This document shows positions 26,168-35,056 of a stretch of DNA of 64,000 nt, one piece after another; position 1 is the first letter of the stretch; every line of letters starts with the position of its first letter. A program made the translations under genes and the position numbers. Under the pieces are notes generated by a model. That model saw only the letters and a program-made list of their open reading frames with translations, did no database searches and was not told the origin of the DNA. Source of the DNA: CAZKAP01 sp964552195 (lineage in GTDB: Bacteria > Bacteroidota > Bacteroidia > Flavobacteriales > Flavobacteriaceae); assembly GCA_964552195.1 (NCBI GenBank), contig CAZKFM010000012.1:32730-96729 (forward strand), given 5' to 3'.

Positions 26168-27826
26168 ATGTTTGACATTGCAGATTTAAAGGCAAAGAAA
26201 CTTGCCGAACTCCAGGAAATTGCCATGGAGTTAGAGGTACCGAGATTTAAGTACCTGAAAAAACTAGATCTGGTTTACCAGATACTGGACACTCAGGCCA
26301 CGAATCCCAAGGCCGCCGTAACCGTAGAAAATTCAAGTCCTTCCACCGAGGAGAAAAAAACCGACGACAACAAGCCCGCCCCTAAGAAAAGAGGCCGTAA
26401 GCCCCGTCAGTCCAAGGAGGAAGATACCGACAACAGTTCACCGGATTCCAACAAGGACTCCAAGGAAGTGAAAGATGCTCCCCGGGAACGGGAACGCAAT
26501 ACCCGTGAACGCGGACACACCCCACGAGAGAGGGATAACCGCGAGGGTGACAACTCTGGCAGAAAAGACAATAGCAGCTCTAATGGCCAGCACAAACCCG
26601 GCCCAAAGTCGCGAAAGGGCCAGAACAACCCTTCGGGCAATTGGCAGGACAAGAAAAACATGAATTTCGACAAGGACCTCAAGAACCGCTATAAGGAGCC
26701 CGAGTACGAATTCGACAGCATCATCGAAAGCGAGGGTGTATTGGATATTATGCAGGACGGCTATGGCTTCCTGCGTTCCTCCGACTACAACTACCTCTCT
26801 TCCCCCGACGATATTTACGTAAGTCAATCTCAGATCAGACTCTTCGGACTGAAAACCGGAGATACGGTATTGGGCAACATCCGTCCACCCAAGGAAGGGG
26901 AAAAGTACTTTCCCCTGATCAAAGTATCCAAGATCAACGGACTGGACCCTCAGGTGGTACGGGATCGGGTCTCTTTCGAGCACCTGACTCCACTCTTTCC
27001 CAATGAAAAGTTCAACCTGGCGGAGAAGCAAAGCACTCTGTCCACCCGGATCATGGATCTTTTTGCTCCCATAGGTAAAGGACAGCGCGGTATGATCGTA
27101 TCTCAGCCCAAAACGGGTAAGACCATGCTGCTTAAGGATATAGCGAACGCCATTGCGGCCAACCATCCCGAGGTATTCCAGATCATATTATTAATTGACG
27201 AACGCCCCGAGGAAGTCACCGACATGCAGCGGAACGTCAGGGGTGAGGTCATCGCCTCAACTTTTGACAAGGAAGCCGCAGAACATGTACGCGTAGCCAA
27301 TATTGTGATCGAGAAGGCCAAGCGTCTGGTAGAGTGCGGACACGACGTGGTTATACTGCTAGACTCCATCACCCGCCTGGCACGTGCTTACAATACGGTT
27401 CAACCTGCCTCTGGCAAGGTGCTCAGTGGAGGTGTGGATGCCAACGCCCTACACAAGCCCAAGAGATTCTTTGGAGCTGCTCGTAATATTGAAAACGGAG
27501 GTTCCCTCTCCATTATCGCCACCGCTCTGACTGAGACGGGGTCCAAAATGGACGAAGTGATCTTCGAGGAATTCAAGGGAACGGGTAATATGGAACTTCA
27601 ACTCGACCGAAGAATTTCGAATCGCAGAATATTCCCGGCCATCGATCTCATATCTTCTTCGACCCGACGAGACGATCTGCTTTTGGACGAGAACGTCATC
27701 CAGCGCATGTGGATCATGCGCAAGTATCTGGCAGATATGAACCCCATAGAAGCCATGGAATTCATGGAACAACGAATGAAGCAGACCCGGAACAACGAGG
27801 AGTTCCTTATGACGATGAACGAATAA
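26168..27826 (+). CDS. rho: Transcription termination factor Rho
   Basis: Hexameric RNA helicase that ends transcription. Residues 1-35 match the Rho N-terminal domain. A charged, disordered insert of about 140 residues follows (many Lys, Arg, Asp, Asn), which is normal for Bacteroidota Rho. The cold-shock RNA-binding domain starts near GVLDIMQDGYGFLR. The ATPase has P-loop SQPKTGKT, Walker B VVILLDSITRLARA and the Q-loop/R-loop region. The ATG at 26168 is used; a TTG three bases upstream is also in frame. Confidence 0.97.
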   Translation: MFDIADLKAKKLAELQEIAMELEVPRFKYLKKLDLVYQILDTQATNPKAAVTVENSSPSTEEKKTDDNKPAPKKRGRKPRQSKEEDTDNSSPDSNKDSKEVKDAPRERERNTRERGHTPRERDNREGDNSGRKDNSSSNGQHKPGPKSRKGQNNPSGNWQDKKNMNFDKDLKNRYKEPEYEFDSIIESEGVLDIMQDGYGFLRSSDYNYLSSPDDIYVSQSQIRLFGLKTGDTVLGNIRPPKEGEKYFPLIKVSKINGLDPQVVRDRVSFEHLTPLFPNEKFNLAEKQSTLSTRIMDLFAPIGKGQRGMIVSQPKTGKTMLLKDIANAIAANHPEVFQIILLIDERPEEVTDMQRNVRGEVIASTFDKEAAEHVRVANIVIEKAKRLVECGHDVVILLDSITRLARAYNTVQPASGKVLSGGVDANALHKPKRFFGAARNIENGGSLSIIATALTETGSKMDEVIFEEFKGTGNMELQLDRRISNRRIFPAIDLISSSTRRDDLLLDENVIQRMWIMRKYLADMNPIEAMEFMEQRMKQTRNNEEFLMTMNE

Positions 27827-28061
27827 GAACTACCAAACCTTTGTTAAGACTAAAAGCCCGGATCGTTTGCGACCGTGTTTTATTTTTACATCTGGTCAAA
27901 TTCCCTTTATTCCGTTACACCAATTAGGTTTCACCCCCGGAATTTTGCCGTTGACCGAAAGTAATGGGTCATTGACGAATCGAAGATCGATTACAGATGG
28001 TTTAGATTGTAACTTTGACCAGAACGCGAAGGCGTTGCCCAAATCACCAAAACAACGAATT
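27827..28061. other. Non-coding stretch after rho with a promoter-like hexamer
   Basis: I see no convincing coding frame here. A TAACTTTG sequence at 28010-28017 fits the Bacteroidota TAnnTTTG element, but no matching TTG lies 19 bases upstream. It could drive the short gene or RNA that follows. Confidence 0.35.
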
Positions 28062-28163
28062 ATGCTGACATGTCTTTTTCTCTGGTCCTTGTACGAATTA
28101 CTCAGTCGCAGGAACCAACCCAGCTATCTCGACATTCCTGTTTACATCGAACGAAACATATAG
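28062..28163 (+). CDS. Possible 33-residue small protein
   Basis: A short frame beginning ATGCTGACATG and encoding MLTCLFLWSLYELLSRRNQ and about 14 more residues, with a hydrophobic first half and charged second half, like a small membrane-associated peptide. It lies between a TAACTTTG promoter-like element (28010) and a strong intrinsic terminator (28192), so a transcript of about 200 nt is likely. Whether the transcript is a messenger or a small RNA cannot be settled from the sequence. Confidence 0.3.
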   Translation: MLTCLFLWSLYELLSRRNQPSYLDIPVYIERNI

Positions 28164-28191
28164 ATTGATTAGGTTTAGATTAATTGCAGCG

Positions 28192-28223
28192 AAAAAGCCG
28201 TCCACGTGACGGCTTTTTCTTTT
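28192..28223 (+). terminator. Strong intrinsic terminator, plus strand
   Basis: AAAAAGCCGTC (28192-28202) pairs with GACGGCTTTTT (28208-28218) over a 5-nt loop, followed by CTTTTT. It closes either rho or the small transcript in front of it. Confidence 0.87.
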
Positions 28224-28252
28224 TAAACCCTTCGGATTTGTCCGTATATAAA

Positions 28253-28286
28253 TGAAAAAGCCCTGTCTTACTAAGAAAACAGGGCT
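28253..28286 (-). terminator. Intrinsic terminator of rpsT
   Basis: AGCCCTGT (28259-28266) pairs with ACAGGGCT (28279-28286), with an A-rich flank at 28255-28259 that reads as a U tract on the minus strand. Confidence 0.72.
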
Positions 28287-28309
28287 CTGTACCTTGCGAA
28301 ACGCGGAGA

Positions 28310-28564
28310 CTACTCCATACCGGCTACCTTAAGAGTAAGCTTGCTCTTCAGGTTAGCGGCCTTGTTCTTGTGAATGATATTATTCTTGGTCAGCTTGTCG
28401 ATCATGCTGATTACCTTGGGCAGCTGTTCCTTTGCCGCCTCTTTGTTCTCCTCCATACGCAACTTCTTGATGGCGTTACGGGTCGTCTTGTGCTGATATC
28501 GATTGCGAAGGCGAACGGATTCGTTTCTTCGTATCCTCTTTAAAGCTGATTTGTGATTTGCCAT
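28310..28564 (-). CDS. rpsT: 30S ribosomal protein S20
   Basis: Primary rRNA-binding protein of the small subunit. The 84-residue, Lys/Arg-rich sequence starts MANHKSALKRIRRNE, the classic S20 N-terminus, and ends with the KNKAANLKSKLT helix. It follows two tRNA-Glu genes with no terminator between, so all three are probably one transcript from the promoter at 28807-28837. Confidence 0.97.
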   Translation of the reverse strand: MANHKSALKRIRRNESVRLRNRYQHKTTRNAIKKLRMEENKEAAKEQLPKVISMIDKLTKNNIIHKNKAANLKSKLTLKVAGME

Positions 28565-28593
28565 TTCCTAATTGTAATTCGTTTCGCTTGTTG

Positions 28594-28665
28594 TAGCCCG
28601 TAGGGGAATCGAACCCCTGTTACCAGGATGAAAACCTGGCGTCCTAACCCCTAGACGAACGGGCC
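28594..28665 (-). tRNA. tRNA-Glu (TTC)
   Basis: A 72-nt cloverleaf on the minus strand. The acceptor is GGCCCGT paired with ACGGGCT, the anticodon arm is CCAGG-TTTTCAT-CCTGG with anticodon TTC, and the T arm contains GGTTCGATTCC. No CCA is encoded. It is identical to the copy about 120 bp upstream. Confidence 0.95.
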
Positions 28666-28712
28666 TTAGACGAATAAGCCGGCATTACACACCGACTTAA
28701 CCTCCTGTTCTG

Positions 28713-28784
28713 TAGCCCGTAGGGGAATCGAACCCCTGTTACCAGGATGAAAACCTGGCGTCCTAACCCCTAGACGAACGGGCC
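28713..28784 (-). tRNA. tRNA-Glu (TTC), second copy
   Basis: Identical in all 72 positions to the neighbouring copy, with anticodon TTC in the same 7-nt loop. It is the first gene after a near-perfect Bacteroidota promoter and is probably co-transcribed with the second copy and rpsT. Confidence 0.95.
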
Positions 28785-28806
28785 AATTTTGCGTAAAACG
28801 CGGATG

Positions 28807-28837
28807 CAAAAATACAATAAAAATAATCACACACAAG
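28807..28837 (-). promoter_or_regulatory. Promoter of the tRNA-Glu/rpsT unit
   Basis: Read on the minus strand, CTTG (28837-28834), a spacer of exactly 19 nt, then TATTTTTG (28814-28807). This matches the Bacteroidota consensus TTG-N19-TAnnTTTG. The predicted start of transcription is near 28800, about 16 nt before the first tRNA. Confidence 0.75.
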
Positions 28838-28904
28838 GGATCATTCTTCAAAAAGAAATGCGCTCCGAAAGGCCTGAGGCCACGGAAGATATGCGTTTAC
28901 CGCA

Positions 28905-30380
28905 CTAGTATGCCCGAGCGAAGTAAACCCTTCGGCGGGAGGGTTTTCCCGAGTAAATACAGGCCCCATCCTCTTCGGGTGTATCCAGGGGAATACAGCG
29001 GATGGTGGCCTTGGTCTCCTCCTTAATGTAATCCTCGGTCTCTGCCGTGCCATCCCAGTGAGCGAGGACAAAGCCGCCGTGCTCTTCGATTATCTCCTTG
29101 AATTCGTCGTAAGAATCCGCCTTTCGGATTTGACTCTCTCGAAACTCCAATGCCCGGCTGTACAGGTTATGCTGCATCTCTTCGAGCAGTTTCTGGATGT
29201 AAGGAACGATATCGGAGGAGGGAACGGACTCCTTAGTCAGGTTATCTCTTCGGGCCACTTCGTAAACCCCGTTCTCCAGATCCCTCTGCCCAACGGCGAT
29301 GCGAACGGGAACGCCCTTAAGCTCGTATTCGTTGAATTTAAATCCGGGCTTATGGGTATCCCGATCGTCGTACTTGAAACTTATGCCCTTAGCCTTAAGT
29401 TGCTCCTGCAAAGGCGCAACGGCTTCACTTATGGCTTGCAGTTGGTCTTCCCCACGGTAAATAGGAACTATAACCACCTGTATGGGTGCCAGAGCCGGAG
29501 GCAATACCAGTCCCTGGTCGTCGCTGTGGGTCATGATTAACGCACCCATCAGTCGGGTGGACACTCCCCAGGAGGTGGCCCAGACAAGCTCTTGTTCCCC
29601 AGACTGTGTAGCAAAGCGCACATCGAACGCACGGGCAAAATTCTGACCCAGAAAATGCGAAGTTCCCGCCTGCAGTGCCTTACCATCCTGCATGAGTGCC
29701 TCTATGCAATAGGTCTCTTCGGCACCGGCGAAACGTTCACTCTCCGACTTCGAGCCCTGTATAACCGGAACGGCCATATGCTCACGCGCGAACCGGGTAT
29801 ATATGTCCAGTATAAGCTGGGCCTCTTCTATGGCTTCCTGTCGGGTAGCATGTGCCGTATGGCCTTCCTGCCATAGGAACTCCGAAGTTCTCAAAAACAG
29901 ACGTGTCCGCATTTCCCAACGAACCACATTGGCCCATTGATTGAGTTTCAAAGGCAGATCCCTGTATGATTGGATCCATCTGCGGTAGGTATCCCAGATA
30001 ATGGTCTCTGAGGTTGGTCGAACGATCAGTTCCTCTTCCAGTTTGGCATCTTCGTCCACGACCAATTCGCTTCCGTCCTCACTGTTCTTCAGCCGGTAGT
30101 GAGTTACCACCGCACATTCCTTGGCGAAGCCCTCGACATGAGCGGCCTCCTTGCTGAGATAGGACTTGGGTATAAAAATGGGGAAATACGCGTTTTGATG
30201 TCCGGTCTCCTTAAACATTCGGTCGAGCGCGGCCTGCATCTTCTCCCAAATGGCGTATCCGTAAGGCTTGATCACCATGCATCCGCGGACTCCCGAGTTT
30301 TCAGCCAAATCGGCCTGTACCACCAATTCGTTGTACCACTTGGAATAATCCTCGCTCCGGCTCGTTAACTTTTTACGCAT
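28905..30380 (-). CDS. proS: Proline--tRNA ligase (eukaryote/archaeal-like type)
   Basis: Charges tRNA-Pro with proline. The 491-residue form without the large bacterial insertion domain and with a C-terminal zinc-binding-like tail is the eukaryotic/archaeal-type ProS common in Bacteroidota. Class II motifs are visible: motif 2 region QWANVVRWEMRTRLFLRTSEF, and motif 3 region near TSWGVSTRLMGALIM. The N-terminus MRKKLTSRSEDYSKWYNELV matches this type. The gene is divergent from a repeat-rich lipoprotein gene. Confidence 0.95.
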   Translation of the reverse strand: MRKKLTSRSEDYSKWYNELVVQADLAENSGVRGCMVIKPYGYAIWEKMQAALDRMFKETGHQNAYFPIFIPKSYLSKEAAHVEGFAKECAVVTHYRLKNSEDGSELVVDEDAKLEEELIVRPTSETIIWDTYRRWIQSYRDLPLKLNQWANVVRWEMRTRLFLRTSEFLWQEGHTAHATRQEAIEEAQLILDIYTRFAREHMAVPVIQGSKSESERFAGAEETYCIEALMQDGKALQAGTSHFLGQNFARAFDVRFATQSGEQELVWATSWGVSTRLMGALIMTHSDDQGLVLPPALAPIQVVIVPIYRGEDQLQAISEAVAPLQEQLKAKGISFKYDDRDTHKPGFKFNEYELKGVPVRIAVGQRDLENGVYEVARRDNLTKESVPSSDIVPYIQKLLEEMQHNLYSRALEFRESQIRKADSYDEFKEIIEEHGGFVLAHWDGTAETEDYIKEETKATIRCIPLDTPEEDGACIYSGKPSRRRVYFARAY

Positions 30381-30477
30381 CTACCCTCGTTTTGGCATAA
30401 ATGTTGATCCATTTTCTTAACAAAAACTTGGTAAAACTAGTTAAATTTAGAGTGTGCAACAATTTAATTCTAACCCG

Positions 30478-31632
30478 ATGAAAGCTCCCCATACACGCCG
30501 TGTTCCCATTATAATTGCTACTTTTTCCCTGCTCCTGCTCGGACTTCAGGGCTGTATTGTATACGAAGAAACGGCCGGCGGATACGACGATGGTATTTAC
30601 AGTGATCGCAATCCTCAGACTCAGGTAGTCAAAGAAAGTCCGCGCCCGAGCCAGCAAAGCCAGACGGATGTGCAATCCGAGCTTTACGGGGATTATTTCG
30701 GTCAAAAAGCTCAGGAATACGGGGAGATCCTGGACAGCGAAGTCTTCACTGACGTAGAAGGATACACCAGTGAAGAGGGTGGAGATCTGGAGGAGGCACC
30801 GGAACTCGCCTACCGTGGTAATCCGGGTTGGGGAGACAGTGACGATAATGTTACCATCAACGTCTATGGAAACGGCGGCTTCAACGATTGGGGCTGGGGA
30901 GGCTGGTACGGACCCGTATGGGGAGGCTGGTACGGACCCGGATGGGGAGGCTTCTGGGACCCGTGGTGGGGCGGCTGGGGCTGGGGAGTCTACGGATTCG
31001 GCTGGAACCGCTATGGCTGGGGCGGCTATGGCTGGGGCGGCTACGGATTCGGCTGGAACCGCTATGGTTGGGGCGGCTACGGATTCGGCTGGAACGGCTA
31101 TGGCTGGGGTCCTGGCTTCGCCAACGTCGGCTATTATAGCGGTTACCGTGGCGCGCGCACGGCTACGGGTGTAATCGGATCCCGATATGCCAGCGTCCGA
31201 TCTAACCTAAACACGCCCAGGGGCTATAATGCGTTTACCAGTGGACGCACTACACGAAGTAATCTGAACTCGCGTTCGGAATCGTTCCGAAGAAATACGT
31301 ACTACCGCAGTAGCCGACAGAACCGCAGTATCAACAACCGCTCCTACAACAGCGGAACTCGATCGACGACCCGGGGCACCAATCCATTTCGCAGATCATC
31401 CGGCTATGACCGATCGTCCAGCAGCAGATCCGGTTCCAGTAGGGGATATAGCCCCAGTTCGAGGAGTTCGCGAAGCGGCGGTTATAACCGCAGCAGTTCC
31501 GGCAGCAGCCGAAGCAGCGGAGGTTACCGAAGCAGTGGCGGTAGCCGAAGCAGCAGTGGCAGCCGAAGCAGTGGAGGAAGCCGAAGCAGTGGAGGAAGCC
31601 GTTCGGGCGGAGGTCGTGGCGGACGTGGATAA
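30478..31632 (+). CDS. Lipoprotein with Gly/Trp/Tyr repeats and Ser/Arg-rich tail
   Basis: Not a catalytic family. The signal ends in a lipobox LGLQGC near residue 26. An acidic segment follows, then a run of Gly-Trp-Gly-Gly and Gly-Phe-Gly-Trp-Asn-Arg-Tyr units (about residues 130-220), and a tail made of Ser, Gly and Arg (GGSRSSGGSRSGGG). Proteins with this layout recur beside proS and a FadL-like gene in Flavobacteriia. The low-complexity parts suggest a structural or surface role; function is unknown. The ATG at 30478 is preferred to a GTG at 30454, which gives an unlikely N-region. Confidence 0.8.
   Translation: MKAPHTRRVPIIIATFSLLLLGLQGCIVYEETAGGYDDGIYSDRNPQTQVVKESPRPSQQSQTDVQSELYGDYFGQKAQEYGEILDSEVFTDVEGYTSEEGGDLEEAPELAYRGNPGWGDSDDNVTINVYGNGGFNDWGWGGWYGPVWGGWYGPGWGGFWDPWWGGWGWGVYGFGWNRYGWGGYGWGGYGFGWNRYGWGGYGFGWNGYGWGPGFANVGYYSGYRGARTATGVIGSRYASVRSNLNTPRGYNAFTSGRTTRSNLNSRSESFRRNTYYRSSRQNRSINNRSYNSGTRSTTRGTNPFRRSSGYDRSSSSRSGSSRGYSPSSRSSRSGGYNRSSSGSSRSSGGYRSSGGSRSSSGSRSSGGSRSSGGSRSGGGRGGRG
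30885..31110 (+). repeat. In-gene tandem repeats coding for Gly/Trp/Tyr units
   Basis: Two near-identical copies of the unit for GGWYGPxWG lie at about 30894-30955, and three copies of the unit for GFGWNRYGWGGY at about 30995-31105. The repetition holds at the DNA level, which makes slippage and length variation likely. Confidence 0.8.
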
Positions 31633-31674
31633 GAATCAGCCCAAACCCTTTATCATAAACATAATACCAGGCGT

Positions 31675-33192
31675 ATGAAAAGCAGCTACCTATGGGTCCT
31701 GTGCGGTCTTTTGTCCTTTAGTTTAGCGCAGGCCCAGACCGTTGAGGACGTATTGAGATACAGCGTTAATAACCTGACGGGTTCAGCGCGCTACAAGGCT
31801 ATGGGAGGAGCATTCGGCGCATTAGGCGGTGACCTCTCCGCACTTAATAGTAATCCGGCGGGTTCAGCCGTATTCAACAACTCGCAGTTTGCCATTACGG
31901 GCTATTACACCCATGTGCGCAACGATGCCACCTACAACGGCACCCTAAATTCTACCCGGGAGGACAATGTGGACATCAACCAACTCGGTGCGGTTTTCGT
32001 GATCGATTACGGCAATACCCGGGGACTGCGAAAGCTCAGTTTCGCGGTCAACTACGAAGAATCCCGAAACTTCGACGACGATTTCCTCGCCTTCGGGCAA
32101 ACCGATACCGGACTGGATACCTACTTCCTGGGTTTTGCACAGGGTGTACCGCTAAGCGCCCTGCAGCGTCAGCTGAATTTTATTGAAGATGACTATCTGG
32201 ACATCGGAGCGATTCAGGGATTTGGAGACCAGCAGGCCTTCCTCGGTCTCGAAGGAGGATTTATTTCACCTGCAGAACCGGGAGACCCCAATAATACCGC
32301 ATATGTTTCCAATGCGGATTATCAGGAGGTGCGTCAGGCCATTTCCATCTTCAGCCAGGGTGAAACAGGAAAACTCATCCTCAATACAGGGCTCCAATTC
32401 GGCAAGGGCTTCTATCTGGGTGGATCCATCAACGGACACTGGATCAATCGCGAGCAAACTACGCTGATCACGGAAAGTGGCTACGCTCAGGATTCCCCTC
32501 TTAACGGTTCGGGCATCTTCGACAACCGCATCGGGGTAGAAGGCACAGGTGTTTCAGCCCAGGTGGGATTTATTGCACGCGTGGCCGAGGTGCTGAGACT
32601 GGGTGCGAGCATTCAGTCCCCTACCTACTACTGGATTACGGAGAACACTTCCCAACGGGTCAACAGCAATCTGGCCGATCCCGACATTCAGTTTATCAAT
32701 TTCGACATCGCCAACGTATTCCCGGAATACCGGATGAGGGCACCCGGACAGGCTACTATCAGTGGAGCTTTGGTCTTTGGAAAGGTTGCCCTGGTGAGTG
32801 CAGACCTCATATACAGGGATTATAGCACTGCCCAGCTGGGTTCGGCCAACGATGCCTTTTTCGCCGGCGAGAATCAGTTTATACAAGACAATCTTGCCAC
32901 GGCCTGGGAATATCGACTGGGTAACGAGTTTCGCATAGGGGACGTCCTGAGTCTGAGGACCGGTTACCGCCTGGCGGAAGGGGCCTTTACGGGTTCCGAT
33001 GAAGGACAGCTCGAGGAATTCAGCGGAGGTATAGGCATGCGGCTAAGAAAAAACAGCCGTTTGGATGTAGCCCTTGCCAGTTCCCAGGTGACGAACAACA
33101 TTTTCCCCATCGAGATCGGTTATCCGGATAATGTGATTAGCCGGGAACGTAACCAGGTGATTTTCTCCGTAAGCTATATCGCCAATTTCTAG
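31675..33192 (+). CDS. OmpP1/FadL/TodX-type outer membrane protein
   Basis: Outer membrane beta-barrel of 505 residues with a Sec signal peptide ending in AQAQT. The N-terminal segment SARYKAMGGAFGALGGDLSALNSNPAG matches the plug of FadL-type porins in Bacteroidota, and the C-terminus ends in an aromatic residue (IANF), a usual barrel signal. Members carry hydrophobic compounds such as fatty acids; the substrate here is not known. It starts 42 bp after the repeat lipoprotein gene and may be co-transcribed with it. Confidence 0.9.
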   Translation: MKSSYLWVLCGLLSFSLAQAQTVEDVLRYSVNNLTGSARYKAMGGAFGALGGDLSALNSNPAGSAVFNNSQFAITGYYTHVRNDATYNGTLNSTREDNVDINQLGAVFVIDYGNTRGLRKLSFAVNYEESRNFDDDFLAFGQTDTGLDTYFLGFAQGVPLSALQRQLNFIEDDYLDIGAIQGFGDQQAFLGLEGGFISPAEPGDPNNTAYVSNADYQEVRQAISIFSQGETGKLILNTGLQFGKGFYLGGSINGHWINREQTTLITESGYAQDSPLNGSGIFDNRIGVEGTGVSAQVGFIARVAEVLRLGASIQSPTYYWITENTSQRVNSNLADPDIQFINFDIANVFPEYRMRAPGQATISGALVFGKVALVSADLIYRDYSTAQLGSANDAFFAGENQFIQDNLATAWEYRLGNEFRIGDVLSLRTGYRLAEGAFTGSDEGQLEEFSGGIGMRLRKNSRLDVALASSQVTNNIFPIEIGYPDNVISRERNQVIFSVSYIANF

Positions 33193-33206
33193 TGTAAATC
33201 GGGAAT

Positions 33207-34769
33207 CTATCGATTGGGTAGTATGTCCCTGAGGAGGCTGAAGTGCGATCGAACCGTCCTGGCCTCCACCGGATTTCCGTCCGGATCGAAGTAAATAAGC
33301 CGGAACCAGTAGTCCGAAGAAGGCAGGGGCCTTCCGTTGACCGTTCCATCCCACTCATTAGAATTATCATCATCGACCTGTGCCAGGAAGGTGCCGTAGC
33401 GGTCGAAGATGAAAACCACATAATTCCAGAACTTAAAGGGATCGAGACCTCTGAGACCCCAGGTATCATTAATACCGTCGTTGTTTGGGCTGAAATACCT
33501 TGGAAAGCCTGCCAGGAAAACGGGACGGGTCGCAAACAGGGTTTCCTCCTCGCAGCCTGTAGTATCGCGAACCCGTACGACATATACACCGGCCGGTATG
33601 TCCAGAAATCTACGGTCACGCTGATAATCAGCTTCGAAATTCGGATTATTTCTCTGCTCAAAAGGAATCAGGGCGTACTCCAACACACTGGTCACTGCCG
33701 GTTCTCCCGGACCCGGTGGACTCAGAAGAATGGACAGGTTATAGGTTAAGCCATCACCGGCCGGGTTGTCCAGATCGTCCTTGAGATCAATGGCAAAACG
33801 CGCCGGATCGGGTACGCCGTTGAAAGTAACGAGTATATCATCTGAAAACAGAGGGTTTCCAGGCAAATTGGTCTGAACCGAAACGAAATACCGCCCGCCA
33901 TTGGGGCTGTCTACGGTAATCTCGGTAGTTACTCCTCCGGACAGTATAACATCGTCTACGACACCGTCGTCTTCGATATCGCGCGACCAGCTGATGTTGG
34001 TGATGTACGGACTCAGGTAAGACTGAGGCAGACTGAGTTCAATACCGTTAGGATCCCCTTCGCAAGCCACGATGTCGGGGCCTAGTTCCACCCCGAATTC
34101 ACAATCGAGTACAGCGGTCTGCCCAGCATTTGAAGGGCTCTCGGTAAATTCAATGGTGAATGGCTCCGGATCGGGATTCGGATTGGTATTGAAGTTGTTG
34201 ACGAACAGGTAATACACTTCCCCTGCCAGGACCTGTAAGGGTTCGTCGTAGGTGTTGTTGCTGCCCACCACATTGGGTGCCCCAGGGGTCCCATCGTCAG
34301 GATTAGTACCTATACCGGTATAGTCCGTGGCATTTCGCTCGTAGTTACAGCGGATGGGACCCACATTTCCGGCACCGAGTTCGGCACAGAAAGTCGAATT
34401 ATCCGGGTCTGGGTCCGGGCCAAACAGGGCGAAATCGAATTCCGATGTGGGGGTGAGTCTTCTGATATCAAAAGCCAGTTCCCCGTCGCGTTGCGCCCGG
34501 AAGACAAACCAAGAGGCGTTGCCTTCGACATTTCCTGAACTCACACTTCCTTTCTCCAGGCATCCGACCGAGGTCAGTCCGTCGAAGTCGTCTATATCCC
34601 CTCTGCCATCGTTGCCCCATGTTAATAGGGTACCGGGGGTTGCCGGATCTTCCAGGTCCCCGCATATGGGTATGGCCTCAATACAATCGGAGGTTGAGTT
34701 CTGCGCGTGCAGGGGCACCATTACGGCCGCCGCCAGTAAAAACGAAAGAAAACGATATAGTGTCCGCAT
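33207..34769 (-). CDS. Surface protein with type-B T9SS C-terminal sorting domain
   Basis: Exported protein of 520 residues. The signal MRTLYRFLSFLLAAAVMVPLHAQ is cut before the mature part. Ig-like and LamG-like strands with many Asp, Asn and Gly follow. The last 90 residues form the gliding-motility-associated C-terminal domain (FPRYFSPNNDGINDTWGL ... FDRYGTFLAQ ... EWDGTVNGRPLPSSDYWF), which the type IX secretion system recognises. A surface or adhesin role is likely. It converges on the FadL-like gene with a 14-bp gap. Confidence 0.92.
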   Translation of the reverse strand: MRTLYRFLSFLLAAAVMVPLHAQNSTSDCIEAIPICGDLEDPATPGTLLTWGNDGRGDIDDFDGLTSVGCLEKGSVSSGNVEGNASWFVFRAQRDGELAFDIRRLTPTSEFDFALFGPDPDPDNSTFCAELGAGNVGPIRCNYERNATDYTGIGTNPDDGTPGAPNVVGSNNTYDEPLQVLAGEVYYLFVNNFNTNPNPDPEPFTIEFTESPSNAGQTAVLDCEFGVELGPDIVACEGDPNGIELSLPQSYLSPYITNISWSRDIEDDGVVDDVILSGGVTTEITVDSPNGGRYFVSVQTNLPGNPLFSDDILVTFNGVPDPARFAIDLKDDLDNPAGDGLTYNLSILLSPPGPGEPAVTSVLEYALIPFEQRNNPNFEADYQRDRRFLDIPAGVYVVRVRDTTGCEEETLFATRPVFLAGFPRYFSPNNDGINDTWGLRGLDPFKFWNYVVFIFDRYGTFLAQVDDDNSNEWDGTVNGRPLPSSDYWFRLIYFDPDGNPVEARTVRSHFSLLRDILPNR

Positions 34770-35056
34770 AGGATCTGCCTGTTTAGGCCCCAATTCTATC
34801 CTAATAATCCTAACTTAAAAATGGACGGTTTAGTGTACCGTCGAGCAAAAATACGGTCTAATTCTTTCTGAAGCTTCCGGATAGGTTCATTTTAAAGGTC
34901 AGGAATTTTCTTTTTTGCAGACATAGTTATCTCGGGACGGTTTAGTACCCCGCCATTTATTCAGCGGTCAAAAGCCGAAGCCCGGAGGGGTGCAATCCCT
35001 TCAATATGTGTAAATTTGCGCTTCGATTCGGGCGCATCCGAAAGAGCAGTAACGGA

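Noticed and set aside
27867..28163. 98-codon plus-strand frame after rho
   Set aside because: Its first part has no protein-like pattern; only the last 33 codons, starting at 28062, have a plausible start and terminator context.
29058..29876. Long antisense frames within proS and similar frames inside other genes
   Set aside because: They are opposite-strand shadows of well-supported genes and carry no recognisable motifs.
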